Source: an uncultured Helicobacteraceae bacterium
GTDB taxonomy: Bacteria; Campylobacterota; Campylobacteria; Campylobacterales; Helicobacteraceae
Reading direction: 5' to 3'
Length of the DNA: 37,380 nucleotides
Assembly: GCA_944323885.1 (NCBI GenBank)
Contig: CALUUD010000003.1
Location: 1-37,380 of the forward strand
A model generated the notes under the pieces. The model was not told the DNA's origin. It did not search any database and saw only the letters and a program-made list of their open reading frames with translations. Position 1 is the stretch's first letter; each line of letters opens with the position of its first letter. Made by a program: the position numbers and the translations under genes. Below, in pieces: positions 24,804 through 35,649 of the stretch.

Positions 24804-27800
24804 TCAAACTCTAAATTTTTAGCATAGAATTTTCTAAACCATTCATCAACTGGTACCATAATTTTATAGAAAGCAGGAACAACAAGTAAACTTAAAAACA
24901 TTGATACTATAAGACCACCAATCATTGCTATACCAATTGGATATTTCATAGCAGAACCGGCACCACTTGATAATGCAAGAGGAATCATACCAAATACCAT
25001 TGCAAAAACGGTCATTAATATTGGACGAAGTCTCGATTCTCCCGCAAGAACAATTGCTTCATCTACACTTTTGCCTTTTCTTCTAAACTCATTTGCCATA
25101 TCAATAACAAGAGTTGCATTTTTACCAACAACACCCATTAATACCATAAGACCTATTAATCCAAACAAGCTAAGACTATTACCTGTGATATATAAACCAA
25201 TAAAAGCACCAGAAAAAGACAATGGCAATGTAATCATTATAATAATAGGTTGCACCAAAGATTCATAAAGCGCAGCCAAAATTAAATAAATTAATACAAA
25301 AGCTGTAACAATGGCAATAACAATTTGAGCAATTGCATCCTTTGCATTTTCAGCTTCACCATCAAGAGAATAATTAGCACCATCTAATAACCACTCTGCT
25401 TTTCTTGCTTCTACCTCTTTTAGTACGTCATTTAATGTGCTTTGCTCTTGATCTATGTTTCCATAGATCGTTACACTTCTTTCTCTATCATATCGTTTTA
25501 TACTTGCAGGAAGTGTTGTTTCTTTAATATCAATTAATCCATCAATAAATATCATCTTTCCATCTGCATTTGGAATTTGCAAATATTTTAAATCATCAAT
25601 AGTCTTTCTATCACTATCTGGAACACGAAGTACTATATCATATTCTTTAGCATTTTCTCTAAAATAGGATACTTGTGTCTGACCAGAAAATGCTGCATTA
25701 ATGGCATTTCCTATAGTCTGCGCACTAACATTATTTTTATTTGCATTTTGTCTTAATACACTTATTGTATACTGTGGAGCATAATCAGGAGTATCAGTTC
25801 TCGTATCAGTTATACCTTTTACACTTTTTAATAATTCAATTAAATTATCTGCCGATTGCGATACTACTTCTTGATTATCTCCTTTTACAATAACTTGTAA
25901 TGGAGAATTATTTGGTCCACCTATATCTGATATCGGTGCAACAGAAATATTCAAATCTGGTGTAAATTCTTTTAATGCATTTCTAATATCATCCATAACT
26001 TCAAATTGGGTTCTTTCTCTATTTTTATTAGAACCTATATTTACATAAACTTTTGATCTGTATGCATCTTTAAGGCTGCTATAACCTATCTGCATACTTG
26101 CAATTTTTACATCCTTGTCTTCCATGATGATATCCTGAACTTTTGTCACTTTCTCCTTCATATAATCAAGAGTAATTCCAGGTTTTGTCTCAACAAAAAC
26201 ATTAAATTCACCCTTATCTTCTGATACCATAAAATTAAACCCTAATTTTGATACCAAAAATAATGATAATATAAAAAATATAGTAACTACTAACAATGTA
26301 CTATATTTATATTTAGTTGTTAGTTTTACCATTGAAACATATTTTCTATCAAGACCTTTAAAAAATGGTTCAGTTGCAGTATAAAATTTGCTTTCTTTTG
26401 CATTTACAACCAAAGAGCTAATCATTGGAATAACTGTTACAACAACAAAATAAGAGATGACAATTGCTGCAACAACAGACATAGCAAATGATTTCAAGAA
26501 TCTTCCTACCATATCACCCATAGATGCAATAGGGACAAATACTGCCAACAACATTGCAGAAATTGCAATAATTGCAAATCCAATCTCTCTAACACCCTCA
26601 TATGCCGCTTGAATGCGAGGCATGCCTTTTTCTATTTTTTTATGAATATTTTCGATTACAACAATTGCATCATCTATAATAATACCAATAGCCAATGTTA
26701 AAGCAAGCATTGTTAACATATTTAAACTTTCGCCCATAGCTTGAACAAAAGCAAATGTTCCTAAAATTGATATAGGGAGACTAACTGCTGCAACAACAGT
26801 CATAGTAAAATTTCTTAAAAAGAAAAATACAATAAGTGTAGCCAACACTGCACCAAGAGCTAAATCAAATTTTACTTCTTCTATTGATTGTTTTATGTAT
26901 TGCGTAGTATCATTTAGCACTTCTACTTCATAATCTTTGAGTTGGGCTTGGAGTTTTGGTAATACAGCTTTTATATTGTCTGCTATTTGAACATCATTTC
27001 TACCAGCAATTTTTTGAACTTCAAAAATAACACCCATTTTACCATTTACAGCAGCATAAGTTGTATCTTCATTAATATAATCCACAATTTCAGCAATATC
27101 ACCTAATTTTAGATTATTTGAAATTCTAATTTGTTTTAAGTCATCAACACTCTTTGCATTAGCATCGGTTGTAACAACCCACTCTTTTTTATCAGTTTGT
27201 ATTTTTCCACCATCAATTTCTACATTTTCAGATGCAATAATATTTGATAATTGATTATAAGTAATATTATACTTATTCATAAGACTAATATTTGGGTAGA
27301 TTCTAATTGTTCTATCTCTGTATCCAACAACATTTGTCCCAGCAACACCAGAAACTCTCTCTAAAGCAGGTTTCACAACTTCATCTGCAACCTTCATTAA
27401 ATCCGTAATAGAAGCTTTATCTGTACTTAAAAAAATTGAGATAATTGGTGATGAGCTACTATCATATTTTAAAACTACAGGATTTTCTATATTTGGATCA
27501 TCAAAATTAATAGAGCCAACTTTGTCACGCAAATCGCTCATTGCCTCTTCTTTTGGTTTTTCTAGTGCAAATCTAACAACAACTCTAGATGCATTTTGTG
27601 CTGTTATTGATGTAATCTTATCTACGCCATCAATACCACTTAATGCATCTTCAACCTTATCTGTTACTTTTGTTTCTACAGTTTCTGCATTCGCTCCAGG
27701 GTATGTAGTCATAACAATACCAATTGGATAATCAATATCTGGAAACAATGCTATAGGAAATCTAAAAAGTGCTAAAACACCAAAAAATATTAATAATAAC

Positions 27801-27850
27801 GCAAAAACAAGTGTTAAAATTGGTCTTGATACTGCTATTTTATACATCAT
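24800..27850 (-). CDS. hefC: RND multidrug efflux pump, inner-membrane transporter (HefC/CmeF-like)
   Basis: A proton-driven efflux transporter of the AcrB/HAE1 class. The 1016 residues show the standard plan: first helix PILTLVFALLLIFFGVLAL, a large periplasmic loop (about 35-330), a bundle of helices with the proton-relay Asp-Asp pair in GIIIDDAIVVIEN (TM4), a second periplasmic loop and a final helix set with LMGVVGKNATLVIDMANEFR. Order and proteins match H. pylori hefABC and C. jejuni cmeDEF. ATG 27850 overlaps the hefB stop (ATGA); a second ATG follows at 27847. mnmD overlaps its end. Confidence 0.94.
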   Translation of the reverse strand: MMYKIAVSRPILTLVFALLLIFFGVLALFRFPIALFPDIDYPIGIVMTTYPGANAETVETKVTDKVEDALSGIDGVDKITSITAQNASRVVVRFALEKPKEEAMSDLRDKVGSINFDDPNIENPVVLKYDSSSSPIISIFLSTDKASITDLMKVADEVVKPALERVSGVAGTNVVGYRDRTIRIYPNISLMNKYNITYNQLSNIIASENVEIDGGKIQTDKKEWVVTTDANAKSVDDLKQIRISNNLKLGDIAEIVDYINEDTTYAAVNGKMGVIFEVQKIAGRNDVQIADNIKAVLPKLQAQLKDYEVEVLNDTTQYIKQSIEEVKFDLALGAVLATLIVFFFLRNFTMTVVAAVSLPISILGTFAFVQAMGESLNMLTMLALTLAIGIIIDDAIVVIENIHKKIEKGMPRIQAAYEGVREIGFAIIAISAMLLAVFVPIASMGDMVGRFLKSFAMSVVAAIVISYFVVVTVIPMISSLVVNAKESKFYTATEPFFKGLDRKYVSMVKLTTKYKYSTLLVVTIFFILSLFLVSKLGFNFMVSEDKGEFNVFVETKPGITLDYMKEKVTKVQDIIMEDKDVKIASMQIGYSSLKDAYRSKVYVNIGSNKNRERTQFEVMDDIRNALKEFTPDLNISVAPISDIGGPNNSPLQVIVKGDNQEVVSQSADNLIELLKSVKGITDTRTDTPDYAPQYTISVLRQNANKNNVSAQTIGNAINAAFSGQTQVSYFRENAKEYDIVLRVPDSDRKTIDDLKYLQIPNADGKMIFIDGLIDIKETTLPASIKRYDRERSVTIYGNIDQEQSTLNDVLKEVEARKAEWLLDGANYSLDGEAENAKDAIAQIVIAIVTAFVLIYLILAALYESLVQPIIIMITLPLSFSGAFIGLYITGNSLSLFGLIGLMVLMGVVGKNATLVIDMANEFRRKGKSVDEAIVLAGESRLRPILMTVFAMVFGMIPLALSSGAGSAMKYPIGIAMIGGLIVSMFLSLLVVPAFYKIMVPVDEWFRKFYAKNLEFE

Positions 27851-28581
27851 TTAGTCCTTATATACCCATCACCAAATGTTCCAGATATCATATTATCCAC
27901 CAACGCCTCAGCTTTTAATCTTCTATTTTCTGCATCTATACTTGGATAAACCTTTGTAATTTTTACACTTCTTGTTTCATTTGCGCCATCAACTGAAAAT
28001 GTATAAACATCACCAACTTTTACCTTGCCAACATACTTAGAATCAAATTCAATAATAAGTTTGATATCATTACTAATAAGTTTAAACAACTCTGTTCCAT
28101 TTTGAGTAACACCATCACCAAGCTCTACTGTTCTATCAGCTATAACTCCATCAAATGGTGCAACTAAATATGTATTTGCCAACAATTCCTCTTGATACTT
28201 TAATGTAGCTTGTGAAACTTTAAAGTCACTTTCTGTTTTTTTAAAGTTAAAATAAATTTGCTCATAAGTATTTTTATCAACAGCACTTCTACTTTGTTCA
28301 TACCTTTCAAATTGGTTTTTTTGGAATTTATATGTTTGTTCTGTTGCATCAACTTGTGCTTTTTGAATATTGACATTTTGGATTTGTGTGTTATTTTGTA
28401 TTTTTAATAAAACATCACCCTTCTTCACTTTAGAACCTATATCAACCATTATAGAATCTACTATACCGGATGAATTAAGTTTTAAAATTGCCTCTTTTAC
28501 ACCCTGTGATGTAAATGTTGCATAAACATCATCACCATAAAGACTACATAAAAACATTAAAATAAATAAAAATTTCTTCAT
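27847..28581 (-). CDS. hefB: RND efflux periplasmic adaptor (HefB/CmeE-like)
   Basis: The membrane fusion protein linking the RND transporter to the outer-membrane channel. At 244 residues it is short for the family. It has a signal peptide (MKKFLFILMFLCSLYG), half-lipoyl segments around a helical hairpin (about 70-130, with many Gln/Lys/Glu) and the motif LVAPFDGVIADRTVELGDGV, the hallmark of these adaptors. The expected C-terminal membrane-proximal domain is minimal, as in the H. pylori homologue. AAGGA lies 7 bases before the ATG. It sits 25 bases after hefA and overlaps hefC by 4. Confidence 0.92.
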   Translation of the reverse strand: MKKFLFILMFLCSLYGDDVYATFTSQGVKEAILKLNSSGIVDSIMVDIGSKVKKGDVLLKIQNNTQIQNVNIQKAQVDATEQTYKFQKNQFERYEQSRSAVDKNTYEQIYFNFKKTESDFKVSQATLKYQEELLANTYLVAPFDGVIADRTVELGDGVTQNGTELFKLISNDIKLIIEFDSKYVGKVKVGDVYTFSVDGANETRSVKITKVYPSIDAENRRLKAEALVDNMISGTFGDGYIRTK

Positions 28582-28606
28582 AATTACTTCCTTAAAAGTT
28601 TTAATA

Positions 28607-30034
28607 TCAATCTACATATTCACTAAGCATCTGACCACTATAAAAAATATAATTCGCCTTTTGTAATTCATAATTATTTAAACTCTGTATATATGTTGCT
28701 TCTGCATTATATTTAGCACTCAAAGAGTCTAGATAATCGTTATAATTAACCAGTTGTGCATTATATTTTTGTGAAATATTTTCAAAAGAAATACTTGCCG
28801 ATTTTAATGATGCTTCTGCACTACGTATTTGTGACAAAGCTGCATTTATAGCACTTTTGTAAAACTTAATATTATTTGATTGTTCATTTTTTGCATACTC
28901 GATACCTTTTTTTAATCGTAGATTTTGCAACCTTAAAGCTTCTTTTTGTCTATTTGTAGTAAAACCATTAAAAATATTCCAAGTTACACTAACACCAAAA
29001 ACATTTTGCTCTTTTGGATAATTATAACTCAATAAAGCATTACCTGAAGAATTTACATTTGTCTTAAAATTCCAAGTAAATGTATCAAATAGGCTAATTG
29101 TAGGCCAGTAAGTTAAAGTTCCTATTTGATACTCTACACTCTGTGCTTGTTCTTCTTGCATAGTAATATTTAAACTCTGATTCTGATTATATTTTGGCAT
29201 CAAAATAGAATCCAGTTTTAATTTATTTACATCTGTGTTGGTATAAAGAGACAATTGAAGCCTAATTTGTTGAAAATTTAATTTTAAATTTTCTAATTGA
29301 TATTCAGTTAAACTCAATTCTGCTTTCAAAGCCTCTAAGGCATCAATAGTCTCTAATCCAGCATCATATAGCACTTGAAGCCTTGCTACATTGGCAGCAA
29401 TATTTATTTTCTTTTGCTCCATTGCTATGATTTGCCCCTTTAGAGTAAAATAATCATAGTATGCACTAACTACTTGCAGAAATAAAACTTCTTGCGAATA
29501 ACCTTTGTCAGCAATTGCAGCACGAATTAAAGCATTATTAGACAATAAAGAAAATTCCCTTGAAGCACCATCAAATAAGACCCAATTTACACTTGCATTA
29601 GCAGAATGTATATTCGTCGATGGTTGCCACGATGATACATTTCTTCTAGAACTATTAAAGCTATAACCAATATCTAGGCTGGGTAGATAACGTCCATAGA
29701 CAGATGCTCTAGTAGCTTTGGCTTCTTGTATTGCAATATCTTTTGCTTGTAATGTATAATTATCTCCTGCCTTATTTAATAAATCTTTTAAACTTAATAC
29801 ACCTGTAGTATCTTCATATACATCTAATACATCTTTTATACTAGAATCTGGAGATAAAACGGGCACAAAAATATCATCAAACGACCTTGAATCTGCATTC
29901 TGATGTATATCTATATCTAAGGTATTATCATACATTGTTCCTGATTTTTCTATAACCAAACCTTGTGTGCTATATGAAGATTCTGCAAACAATGCAAAAT
30001 ACATGGTACTAAAGATAACAAGATATCGCTTCAT
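28607..30034 (-). CDS. hefA: RND efflux outer-membrane channel, TolC-like (HefA/CmeD-like)
   Basis: A trimeric outer-membrane exit duct. The 475 residues begin with a signal peptide (MKRYLVIFSTMYFALFAE) and continue with two TolC-type repeats of long helices separated by beta strands (for example LPSLDIGYSFNSS and WPTISLFDTFTW, each followed by Ala/Gln/Leu-rich helices). ATG 30034 has AGGAG 4 bases upstream; an in-frame TTG five codons earlier overlaps that site. First gene of the hefA-hefB-hefC-mnmD run. A TATAAC -10-like box lies about 45 bases upstream on the minus strand. Confidence 0.92.
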   Translation of the reverse strand: MKRYLVIFSTMYFALFAESSYSTQGLVIEKSGTMYDNTLDIDIHQNADSRSFDDIFVPVLSPDSSIKDVLDVYEDTTGVLSLKDLLNKAGDNYTLQAKDIAIQEAKATRASVYGRYLPSLDIGYSFNSSRRNVSSWQPSTNIHSANASVNWVLFDGASREFSLLSNNALIRAAIADKGYSQEVLFLQVVSAYYDYFTLKGQIIAMEQKKINIAANVARLQVLYDAGLETIDALEALKAELSLTEYQLENLKLNFQQIRLQLSLYTNTDVNKLKLDSILMPKYNQNQSLNITMQEEQAQSVEYQIGTLTYWPTISLFDTFTWNFKTNVNSSGNALLSYNYPKEQNVFGVSVTWNIFNGFTTNRQKEALRLQNLRLKKGIEYAKNEQSNNIKFYKSAINAALSQIRSAEASLKSASISFENISQKYNAQLVNYNDYLDSLSAKYNAEATYIQSLNNYELQKANYIFYSGQMLSEYVD

Positions 30035-30125
30035 AAAGCTCCTTTGCAAAATATTAAATGATAATTTAATAAGTTGAAGTTATAAAATAATCAATATTAA
30101 TTAAAACTTAAACATATATTTTTAT

Positions 30126-30140
30126 ATGGTGTATTACCAT
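30126..30140. promoter_or_regulatory. Small inverted repeat upstream of the hef operon
   Basis: ATGGT and ACCAT are separated by 5 bases, about 90 bases before hefA. This is one of the few GC-containing symmetries in the 166-base moaC-hefA gap and could be a repressor site for the pump. Five-base arms are weak evidence. Confidence 0.25.
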
Positions 30141-30200
30141 GATTATTATAGTAAATAGCGAAATCTATAAACTAGACTATTTTAGACTTGTGGTATAGTA

Positions 30201-30686
30201 TTAATATCGTTGGTAATCACCACTCTTGCCACCACTTTTTGATATTAATTGTATATTTGAAATGACCATACTTTTATCTACTGCTTTAAGCATATCATAA
30301 ATAGTTAACAAGCCAATAGATACACCACTTAAAGCTTCCATTTCAACACCAGTTTTACTTTCACATTTTGCAGTAACACTCAATACAATACTATATATCT
30401 TAGAATCCTTATCTATTTTATATTCAACATTACATTCAACCTTGCTTAGAGGCAATGGATGACACATAGGTATTAATTCACTAGTTTTTTTTGAACCCAT
30501 TATTGCTGCTATTATAGCAGTATCAATTACAGGACCTTTTTTTATGCTATTATTTACAATCATATCAAATGCTTCTTTACTAATTGAAATTTCTCCACTA
30601 GCAACTGCAATACGACTACTTACATCTTTTAAAGACACATCAACCATTACAGGATTGTTGTCCTTGTTAATATGTGTGAGTTTCAA
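30201..30686 (-). CDS. moaC: Cyclic pyranopterin monophosphate synthase MoaC
   Basis: The second enzyme step of molybdenum cofactor synthesis, acting after MoaA (not in the window). The 161 residues match the family. Conserved segments are [33 protein letters not shown] (described here in parts: the [17 protein letters not shown] stretch holds active-site residues), [12 protein letters not shown], and the C-terminal [10 protein letters not shown]. The start is TTG 30686 with GGAG 7 bases upstream. It follows the transglutaminase-like gene by 16 bases and is separated from the other molybdopterin genes by that gene and purL. Confidence 0.95.
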   Translation of the reverse strand: MKLTHINKDNNPVMVDVSLKDVSSRIAVASGEISISKEAFDMIVNNSIKKGPVIDTAIIAAIMGSKKTSELIPMCHPLPLSKVECNVEYKIDKDSKIYSIVLSVTAKCESKTGVEMEALSGVSIGLLTIYDMLKAVDKSMVISNIQLISKSGGKSGDYQRY

Positions 30687-30702
30687 AATATATCTCCATA
30701 AA

Positions 30703-31806
30703 TTACATTACCTTAATCCAATCACCTTTAACAGAAGATTGAGATGTACCAGGAAGACTAGGGTAAGATTTTTTCTCCTGTAAACCATCAGGATGATTAT
30801 TATGAACAGAATTAAAATCCAAAGACCCTTTCATAAAATATTCCCATTTTACTGGATTAACGCTGCCATATATTGGATCATCCCATGTAGTATCAACATA
30901 ATACCAAGAACCGCCATAATATGCTATATTCCAAGCATGCAATATCCAATCTGTTGCACCATTATCACTAGCCCACCCTACTGTATAAATACCTTTCATA
31001 TTTATACGCTGCAATAACATAAGAAAAGCTCTAGAATAACCATCACAAACAACTTTACGATTAATAAATGCACCAACAATATTACCACCTGTTGAAGAAC
31101 TTATGCCACCATAAGAAACCAATTTTATTAATTCATCATGTATATATTTTATTTTATAAATATCAGAAGCTTGTTTTAAAGAATTCATCACAATTGGCTT
31201 AACTACTTCTAATATATCATGTAGTGTATTTATATATTTATCTCTAGTATTATAACTTACATGAATATACACATAAAATTTCTTTATATTATTACCAACC
31301 ATTTCAACAGCTCTTGGAACAAAGGAAGCAACATGAAAAGTTTCTGGAGCATCAGTATCTATGTAACCTAAAATCTTTATCAATGTTCTTAAATCAACCA
31401 AAGGTGATATATTAATATTAAGCACAGGTCTACCGCTAATAATATTTAAATTATTAGCATCATAGGCAATCAAGCCGCTTAAAACCTCATCATAAACCTT
31501 TTGTTCAGTAGCATTCAGCAATGTTCTACCGTAACGATAAACGCTTGGTAAATAAAACTCACTTTCATCAATTTGAGGAGGAAGTGGTAATTCTGGCTCT
31601 GTAGGTGGTGTTGGTGGTAATATAGGAGGGTTGATTACATCCTCAACATTTTTATTTGTATTGCTATCTTTGATTTTAATAGCATTGGCAACATTTCTAG
31701 CATCTTTTAGATTTTTATCTATATATGGATATGAAATAACTACAAGACCGCTAACAATCAATAATGATAATATCAATGCAAAAATACTAAAACCACCTCT
31801 AACCAT
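30703..31806 (-). CDS. Transglutaminase-like cysteine enzyme with pilin-like N-terminus
   Basis: A 367-residue exported protein. The N-terminus MVRGG then [19 protein letters not shown] looks like a prepilin leader: short, basic, Gly before Phe-Ser, then about 20 hydrophobic residues ending in SYPYI. The usual Glu+5 is Ala, so it may be a variant pseudopilin leader or simply a membrane anchor. A proline-rich linker (about 59-78) follows, then a helical region. The transglutaminase-like core has the triad Cys254 ([10 protein letters not shown]), His290 (LHAWNIAYY) and Asp305 ([11 protein letters not shown]). Members of this fold act as proteases, peptidases or cross-linkers; the activity is unknown. 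GAGG lies 10 bases before the ATG. It precedes moaC by 16 bases and follows purL by 66. Confidence 0.82.
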   Translation of the reverse strand: MVRGGFSIFALILSLLIVSGLVVISYPYIDKNLKDARNVANAIKIKDSNTNKNVEDVINPPILPPTPPTEPELPLPPQIDESEFYLPSVYRYGRTLLNATEQKVYDEVLSGLIAYDANNLNIISGRPVLNINISPLVDLRTLIKILGYIDTDAPETFHVASFVPRAVEMVGNNIKKFYVYIHVSYNTRDKYINTLHDILEVVKPIVMNSLKQASDIYKIKYIHDELIKLVSYGGISSSTGGNIVGAFINRKVVCDGYSRAFLMLLQRINMKGIYTVGWASDNGATDWILHAWNIAYYGGSWYYVDTTWDDPIYGSVNPVKWEYFMKGSLDFNSVHNNHPDGLQEKKSYPSLPGTSQSSVKGDWIKVM

Positions 31807-31872
31807 ATCACAAATACCTCATAAAAACACTAATATAAAAGTTATACAAAACAATTTATACTAAATATTTTA

Positions 31873-34080
31873 TTAACTATTCATTAATTTTATAAATGAA
31901 TTAAAATACAGCTCTCTTGCTTCTTGTTGAGTTATTGCTATAGAATCTATATTTATATTAGCACCTCTATTGCCAATTTTTCCAATAATTTGATGAGGAA
32001 TGCTATATTTATTTGCTATTTGATTAATAGTTTCTAAACCATCTTGTGAAACTTCTATACAAGCACAACTTTGAGATTCACTAAATACAATATCTTTTGT
32101 CATATTAAGTTCAACATCAACACCAAATCCTCCAAATAAAGCCATCTTTGCAACACTAATAGCAATACCACCTTCTTTTATGCTTTTCATGGATTTTATA
32201 AATGGTAATGCTTCATTTAAAAATTTCCATAAAGCAACTTCTTTATAGAGATTAATCCTAGGAGTTAAACCTTTAATTTCACCCCTTGTTATTTTTAAAA
32301 GTAAGCTGCCACCAAAATCTTCTTTTAATTCACCAACTAAGATTAATAAATTTCCTTTTTGTTTAAGTGCAGAATCTCTGAAATTATCTATATTATCTAT
32401 AATTCCAACCATTCCTATACTTGGTGTTGGATAAATATCTATGTTATCACTTTGATTATAAAGTGATACATTCCCGCTTACAACGGGTGTATTCAATATG
32501 CTACAAGCTTCAGATATACCTTCGCAAGCCTCTTTAAATTGCCACATAACATTTGGATTATCAGGATTTCCAAAATTTAAACAATCAGTAATACTAAGTG
32601 GTATAGCCCCTCTAGTGGCACAATTCCTTCCTGCAGTTGCAACAGCTATCTTTGCTCCCTCTTTTGGATCAAGATAACAATATCTAGGATTGCAATACAA
32701 ATTTATTGCCAAAAATTTATTATTTTCTTTAATTCTAATCACACTTGCATCGCCACTACCACTGCCTAAAATAGTATTTGATAATATTGTTCCATCATAT
32801 TGATTATAAATCCAAGATTTATCACAAATATCAACACAAGAAATAAGCTCTCTAAAAATATCATTTTGACTTTTTACACTTGGCGTAAAATTAAAATTAT
32901 GAAGCTCATCTAAATATTCTGGATATTTTACCTCTTTTTGCAATACAGGTGCTAAATCACTAAGTGGTGCGATAGGTATTTTTGCACATAATTCACCATT
33001 AAAATAAAGCTCCATATCACCACCATCTATAACCTCACCGATAATTTCTGCACTTACTTCCCATTTTTTAAATATATCAATAATTTCTTGCTCTTTCCCT
33101 CTTTTTGCACAAAGGAGCATTCTTTCTTGTGATTCGCTTAGCATTAATTCATAAGGCGTCATATTTTCTTCCCTAGTTGGAACTTTATCAAGATAGAGCC
33201 TCATTCCACTTTTTACACCACCATTGCTTGCTCTACTTGCCATCTCAAATGAAGAACTAGTAAGACCTGCGGCTCCCATATCTTGAATACCTATAATCAA
33301 ATCTTTACTAAATACCTCCAAGCAAGCTTCAAGCAATAATTTTTCACTAAATGGATCCCCAACTTGAACTGTTGGACGCAAATTTTTAGAATCTTCATTA
33401 AAACTATCACTACTCATTACAGCGCCACCAAGTCCATCTCTACCTGTTTTACTACCTATATAGATAATAGAATTTTTGTCACCCTCTGCCCTTCCATAAA
33501 AAATATTTTCTTTTTTTACAATACCTAGATTGAAAGCATTAACTAATATATTTCCGTTATAACAAGCCTCAAAACTAGTCTCTCCACCAATTGTAGGCAC
33601 ACCCATACAATTACCATAATCTCCTATTCCAGATACAACACCACGAACCAAATACTTGTGTTTTTTTTCACAACTCTTATCAGTAATATCACCAAATCTA
33701 ATAGAATTTAAACTAGCAACAGGTCTTGCACCCATGGTAAAAACATCTCTCATAATACCACCAACACCAGTAGCTGCACCAGCATATGGTTCAATGAAAC
33801 TTGGATGATTATGAGATTCCATTTTAAATACAGCACAATACCCACCACCAATATCAATGATACCTGCATTTTCACCAGGTCCTTGCACTACATATGGAGC
33901 AGTTGTTGGAAAATTTTTTAAATAAATTTTACTTGATTTATAACTACAATGCTCACTCCACATAGCAGAAAAAATGCCAATTTCAACCAAATTTGGCTCT
34001 CTACCTAAAATATTTTTTATACTATCATAATCCTGTTTGCTAAGTTTATGTCTAGAAAGAATATCATTTAAATTTTCCAT
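31873..34080 (-). CDS. purL: Phosphoribosylformylglycinamidine synthase subunit PurL
   Basis: The ATP-dependent synthase subunit of the fourth step of purine synthesis (FGAR to FGAM). The 735 residues identify the small PurL that works with separate PurS and PurQ proteins, neither of which is in the window. Typical motifs are [11 protein letters not shown] at about 41-51, [48 protein letters not shown] and the second-half repeat [11 protein letters not shown] lies 8 bases before the ATG. It is divergent from moeA across 101 bases. Confidence 0.97.
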   Translation of the reverse strand: MENLNDILSRHKLSKQDYDSIKNILGREPNLVEIGIFSAMWSEHCSYKSSKIYLKNFPTTAPYVVQGPGENAGIIDIGGGYCAVFKMESHNHPSFIEPYAGAATGVGGIMRDVFTMGARPVASLNSIRFGDITDKSCEKKHKYLVRGVVSGIGDYGNCMGVPTIGGETSFEACYNGNILVNAFNLGIVKKENIFYGRAEGDKNSIIYIGSKTGRDGLGGAVMSSDSFNEDSKNLRPTVQVGDPFSEKLLLEACLEVFSKDLIIGIQDMGAAGLTSSSFEMASRASNGGVKSGMRLYLDKVPTREENMTPYELMLSESQERMLLCAKRGKEQEIIDIFKKWEVSAEIIGEVIDGGDMELYFNGELCAKIPIAPLSDLAPVLQKEVKYPEYLDELHNFNFTPSVKSQNDIFRELISCVDICDKSWIYNQYDGTILSNTILGSGSGDASVIRIKENNKFLAINLYCNPRYCYLDPKEGAKIAVATAGRNCATRGAIPLSITDCLNFGNPDNPNVMWQFKEACEGISEACSILNTPVVSGNVSLYNQSDNIDIYPTPSIGMVGIIDNIDNFRDSALKQKGNLLILVGELKEDFGGSLLLKITRGEIKGLTPRINLYKEVALWKFLNEALPFIKSMKSIKEGGIAISVAKMALFGGFGVDVELNMTKDIVFSESQSCACIEVSQDGLETINQIANKYSIPHQIIGKIGNRGANINIDSIAITQQEARELYFNSFIKLMNS

Positions 34081-34181
34081 TATATTTACCTGATTTTATA
34101 TTACTTATTTTGCTTAATTTTAAAGTTTTAAAAAAGTGATTTTATATAAAATGCTATAACTATGCAATTAAAGGCAGCCCA

Positions 34182-35405
34182 ATGAATAAAAATATAACAC
34201 TAAATGAAGCTATAGATTTAATCAATAGTGTAGATATAAAACCTATACAAAATCAGAAAGTCTTTATTCATGATAGCGTAAATAGAATATTATATGATGA
34301 TATATATGCTGCAGAATCTTCTCCAAAATTTGATACATCAAGCATGGATGGATATGCATTTTGTTTTCAAGATTTAGAAAAATTACATAATGAAGGATTA
34401 GAAATTGATTGTATCAATAAAGCAGGAAATGAGAATGATTGTAAAATCAAAGATGGAAAATGCATAAAAACTTTTACAGGATCAAAAATACCAGAAAATG
34501 CAGATACTATTGCTATAGTAGAGCAAATTGAGATAAAAGATAATAAGATATTTTTAAATCAAAACAAAGATATAGTCCAATACAAATTTATAAGGAAAAC
34601 TGGGGAAAATTATAAACAAGGTGATACTTTAATAAAAAAAGGAACTCTAATAAATCCATTTCATATAGGGATATTGGCACAAAATAACACTATATTTACA
34701 CAGGTTTACAGAAAACCAAGAATTGCTATTTTAACAAGTGGTGATGAGATAGCTGAAATTGGCGAGTTAAAAAAGAGTGATAATTTCATATACAGCTCAA
34801 ATAATCATATATTATATGCTATTGCAAATGCACTTGGATGTGAGAGCACTATACATAATATAATAAAAGATTCTAAACAAGATATAAGAAATGCTATAGA
34901 AAATGCACTTTATTTTAGTGATATGGTAGTTACTACAGGTGGCATGAGTAAAGGAGATTTTGATTTTACAAAAGAAGTGATAAAGGAATTTGGTAATATT
35001 GTATTTGAAAGTGTAAAGATAAAACCTGGAAAAGTCGTGTCATATATAAGTTGCAGGAATGACAAACATATACTTGCGCTACCTGGAAATCCAAATTCTA
35101 GTGTTGTGTCATTTTTGCTATTTGGGAGATTAATTATATCAAGAATGTTTAATATAAAAACAAATATCCCTACACATAAAGCAGTAATCAAAAATGATAT
35201 TAAAATATCAGAATCAAATAGGATAGAATTTGCTCCATCAACAATACACCTAATAGATGGTAATTATGAAGCATCTATTATAAATAATGGACAATCATAT
35301 ATGATAAATAAATTAAATCAAGCAATGGTTGTTATAGATAAAAAGCAAATCAAAAAGGGAGATTTAGTCGATGTAATTATTTTAAATGATTTGCTAAAAA
35401 TTTAA
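34182..35405 (+). CDS. moeA: Molybdopterin molybdenumtransferase MoeA
   Basis: Inserts molybdate into adenylated molybdopterin. The 407 residues show the MoeA plan: SSMDGYAF near 53-60, TGSKIPENAD, AILTSGDEI starting the MogA-like domain, VVTTGGMSKGDFDF, LPGNPNSSVVSF and a small C-terminal beta domain. AAAGG lies about 8 bases before the ATG, with a TATAAC box about 30 bases upstream. It heads a plus-strand run of five cofactor genes; moaD begins 17 bases after its stop. No conserved molybdenum-cofactor riboswitch was recognised in the 101-base leader region. Confidence 0.96.
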   Translation: MNKNITLNEAIDLINSVDIKPIQNQKVFIHDSVNRILYDDIYAAESSPKFDTSSMDGYAFCFQDLEKLHNEGLEIDCINKAGNENDCKIKDGKCIKTFTGSKIPENADTIAIVEQIEIKDNKIFLNQNKDIVQYKFIRKTGENYKQGDTLIKKGTLINPFHIGILAQNNTIFTQVYRKPRIAILTSGDEIAEIGELKKSDNFIYSSNNHILYAIANALGCESTIHNIIKDSKQDIRNAIENALYFSDMVVTTGGMSKGDFDFTKEVIKEFGNIVFESVKIKPGKVVSYISCRNDKHILALPGNPNSSVVSFLLFGRLIISRMFNIKTNIPTHKAVIKNDIKISESNRIEFAPSTIHLIDGNYEASIINNGQSYMINKLNQAMVVIDKKQIKKGDLVDVIILNDLLKI

Positions 35406-35422
35406 ATAAAAAGGATGAATTA

Positions 35423-35647
35423 ATGATAAAGGTAAATTTTCTAGGTCCAATTGGACTAGATTCTATGGATAGCAATGCAAAAAACTTTATAGAATTAAAA
35501 GAAGAGTTAGAAAAAATCGATTCACTAAAAGAATGGCTTCCATTATGTGCAATAGCATTAAATGACAATATTATACAAGATTATAATAATATAACATTTA
35601 ATGAAAATGATGTAATTTCATTGCTTCCTCCAGTATGTGGTGGGTAA
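35423..35647 (+). CDS. moaD: Molybdopterin synthase sulfur carrier subunit MoaD
   Basis: A ubiquitin-fold protein whose C-terminal Gly-Gly is thiocarboxylated and donates sulfur to make the molybdopterin dithiolene. The 74 residues end in LLPPVCGG, the diagnostic tail. AAGGA lies 7 bases before the ATG. moaE begins 2 bases after the stop, with the GGTGGG that encodes the C-terminal glycines doubling as its ribosome binding site. The activating enzyme MoeB is not in the window. Confidence 0.94.
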   Translation: MIKVNFLGPIGLDSMDSNAKNFIELKEELEKIDSLKEWLPLCAIALNDNIIQDYNNITFNENDVISLLPPVCGG

Positions 35648-35649
35648 AA

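Noticed and set aside
30050..30200. tRNA or regulatory RNA in the moaC-hefA gap
   Set aside because: No cloverleaf, TTC-loop or CCA-end pattern was seen; the region only shows a weak palindrome and a -10-like box.
34081..34181. Molybdenum-cofactor riboswitch before moeA
   Set aside because: Only about 100 very AT-rich bases shared with the divergent purL promoter, with no conserved GC-containing stems.
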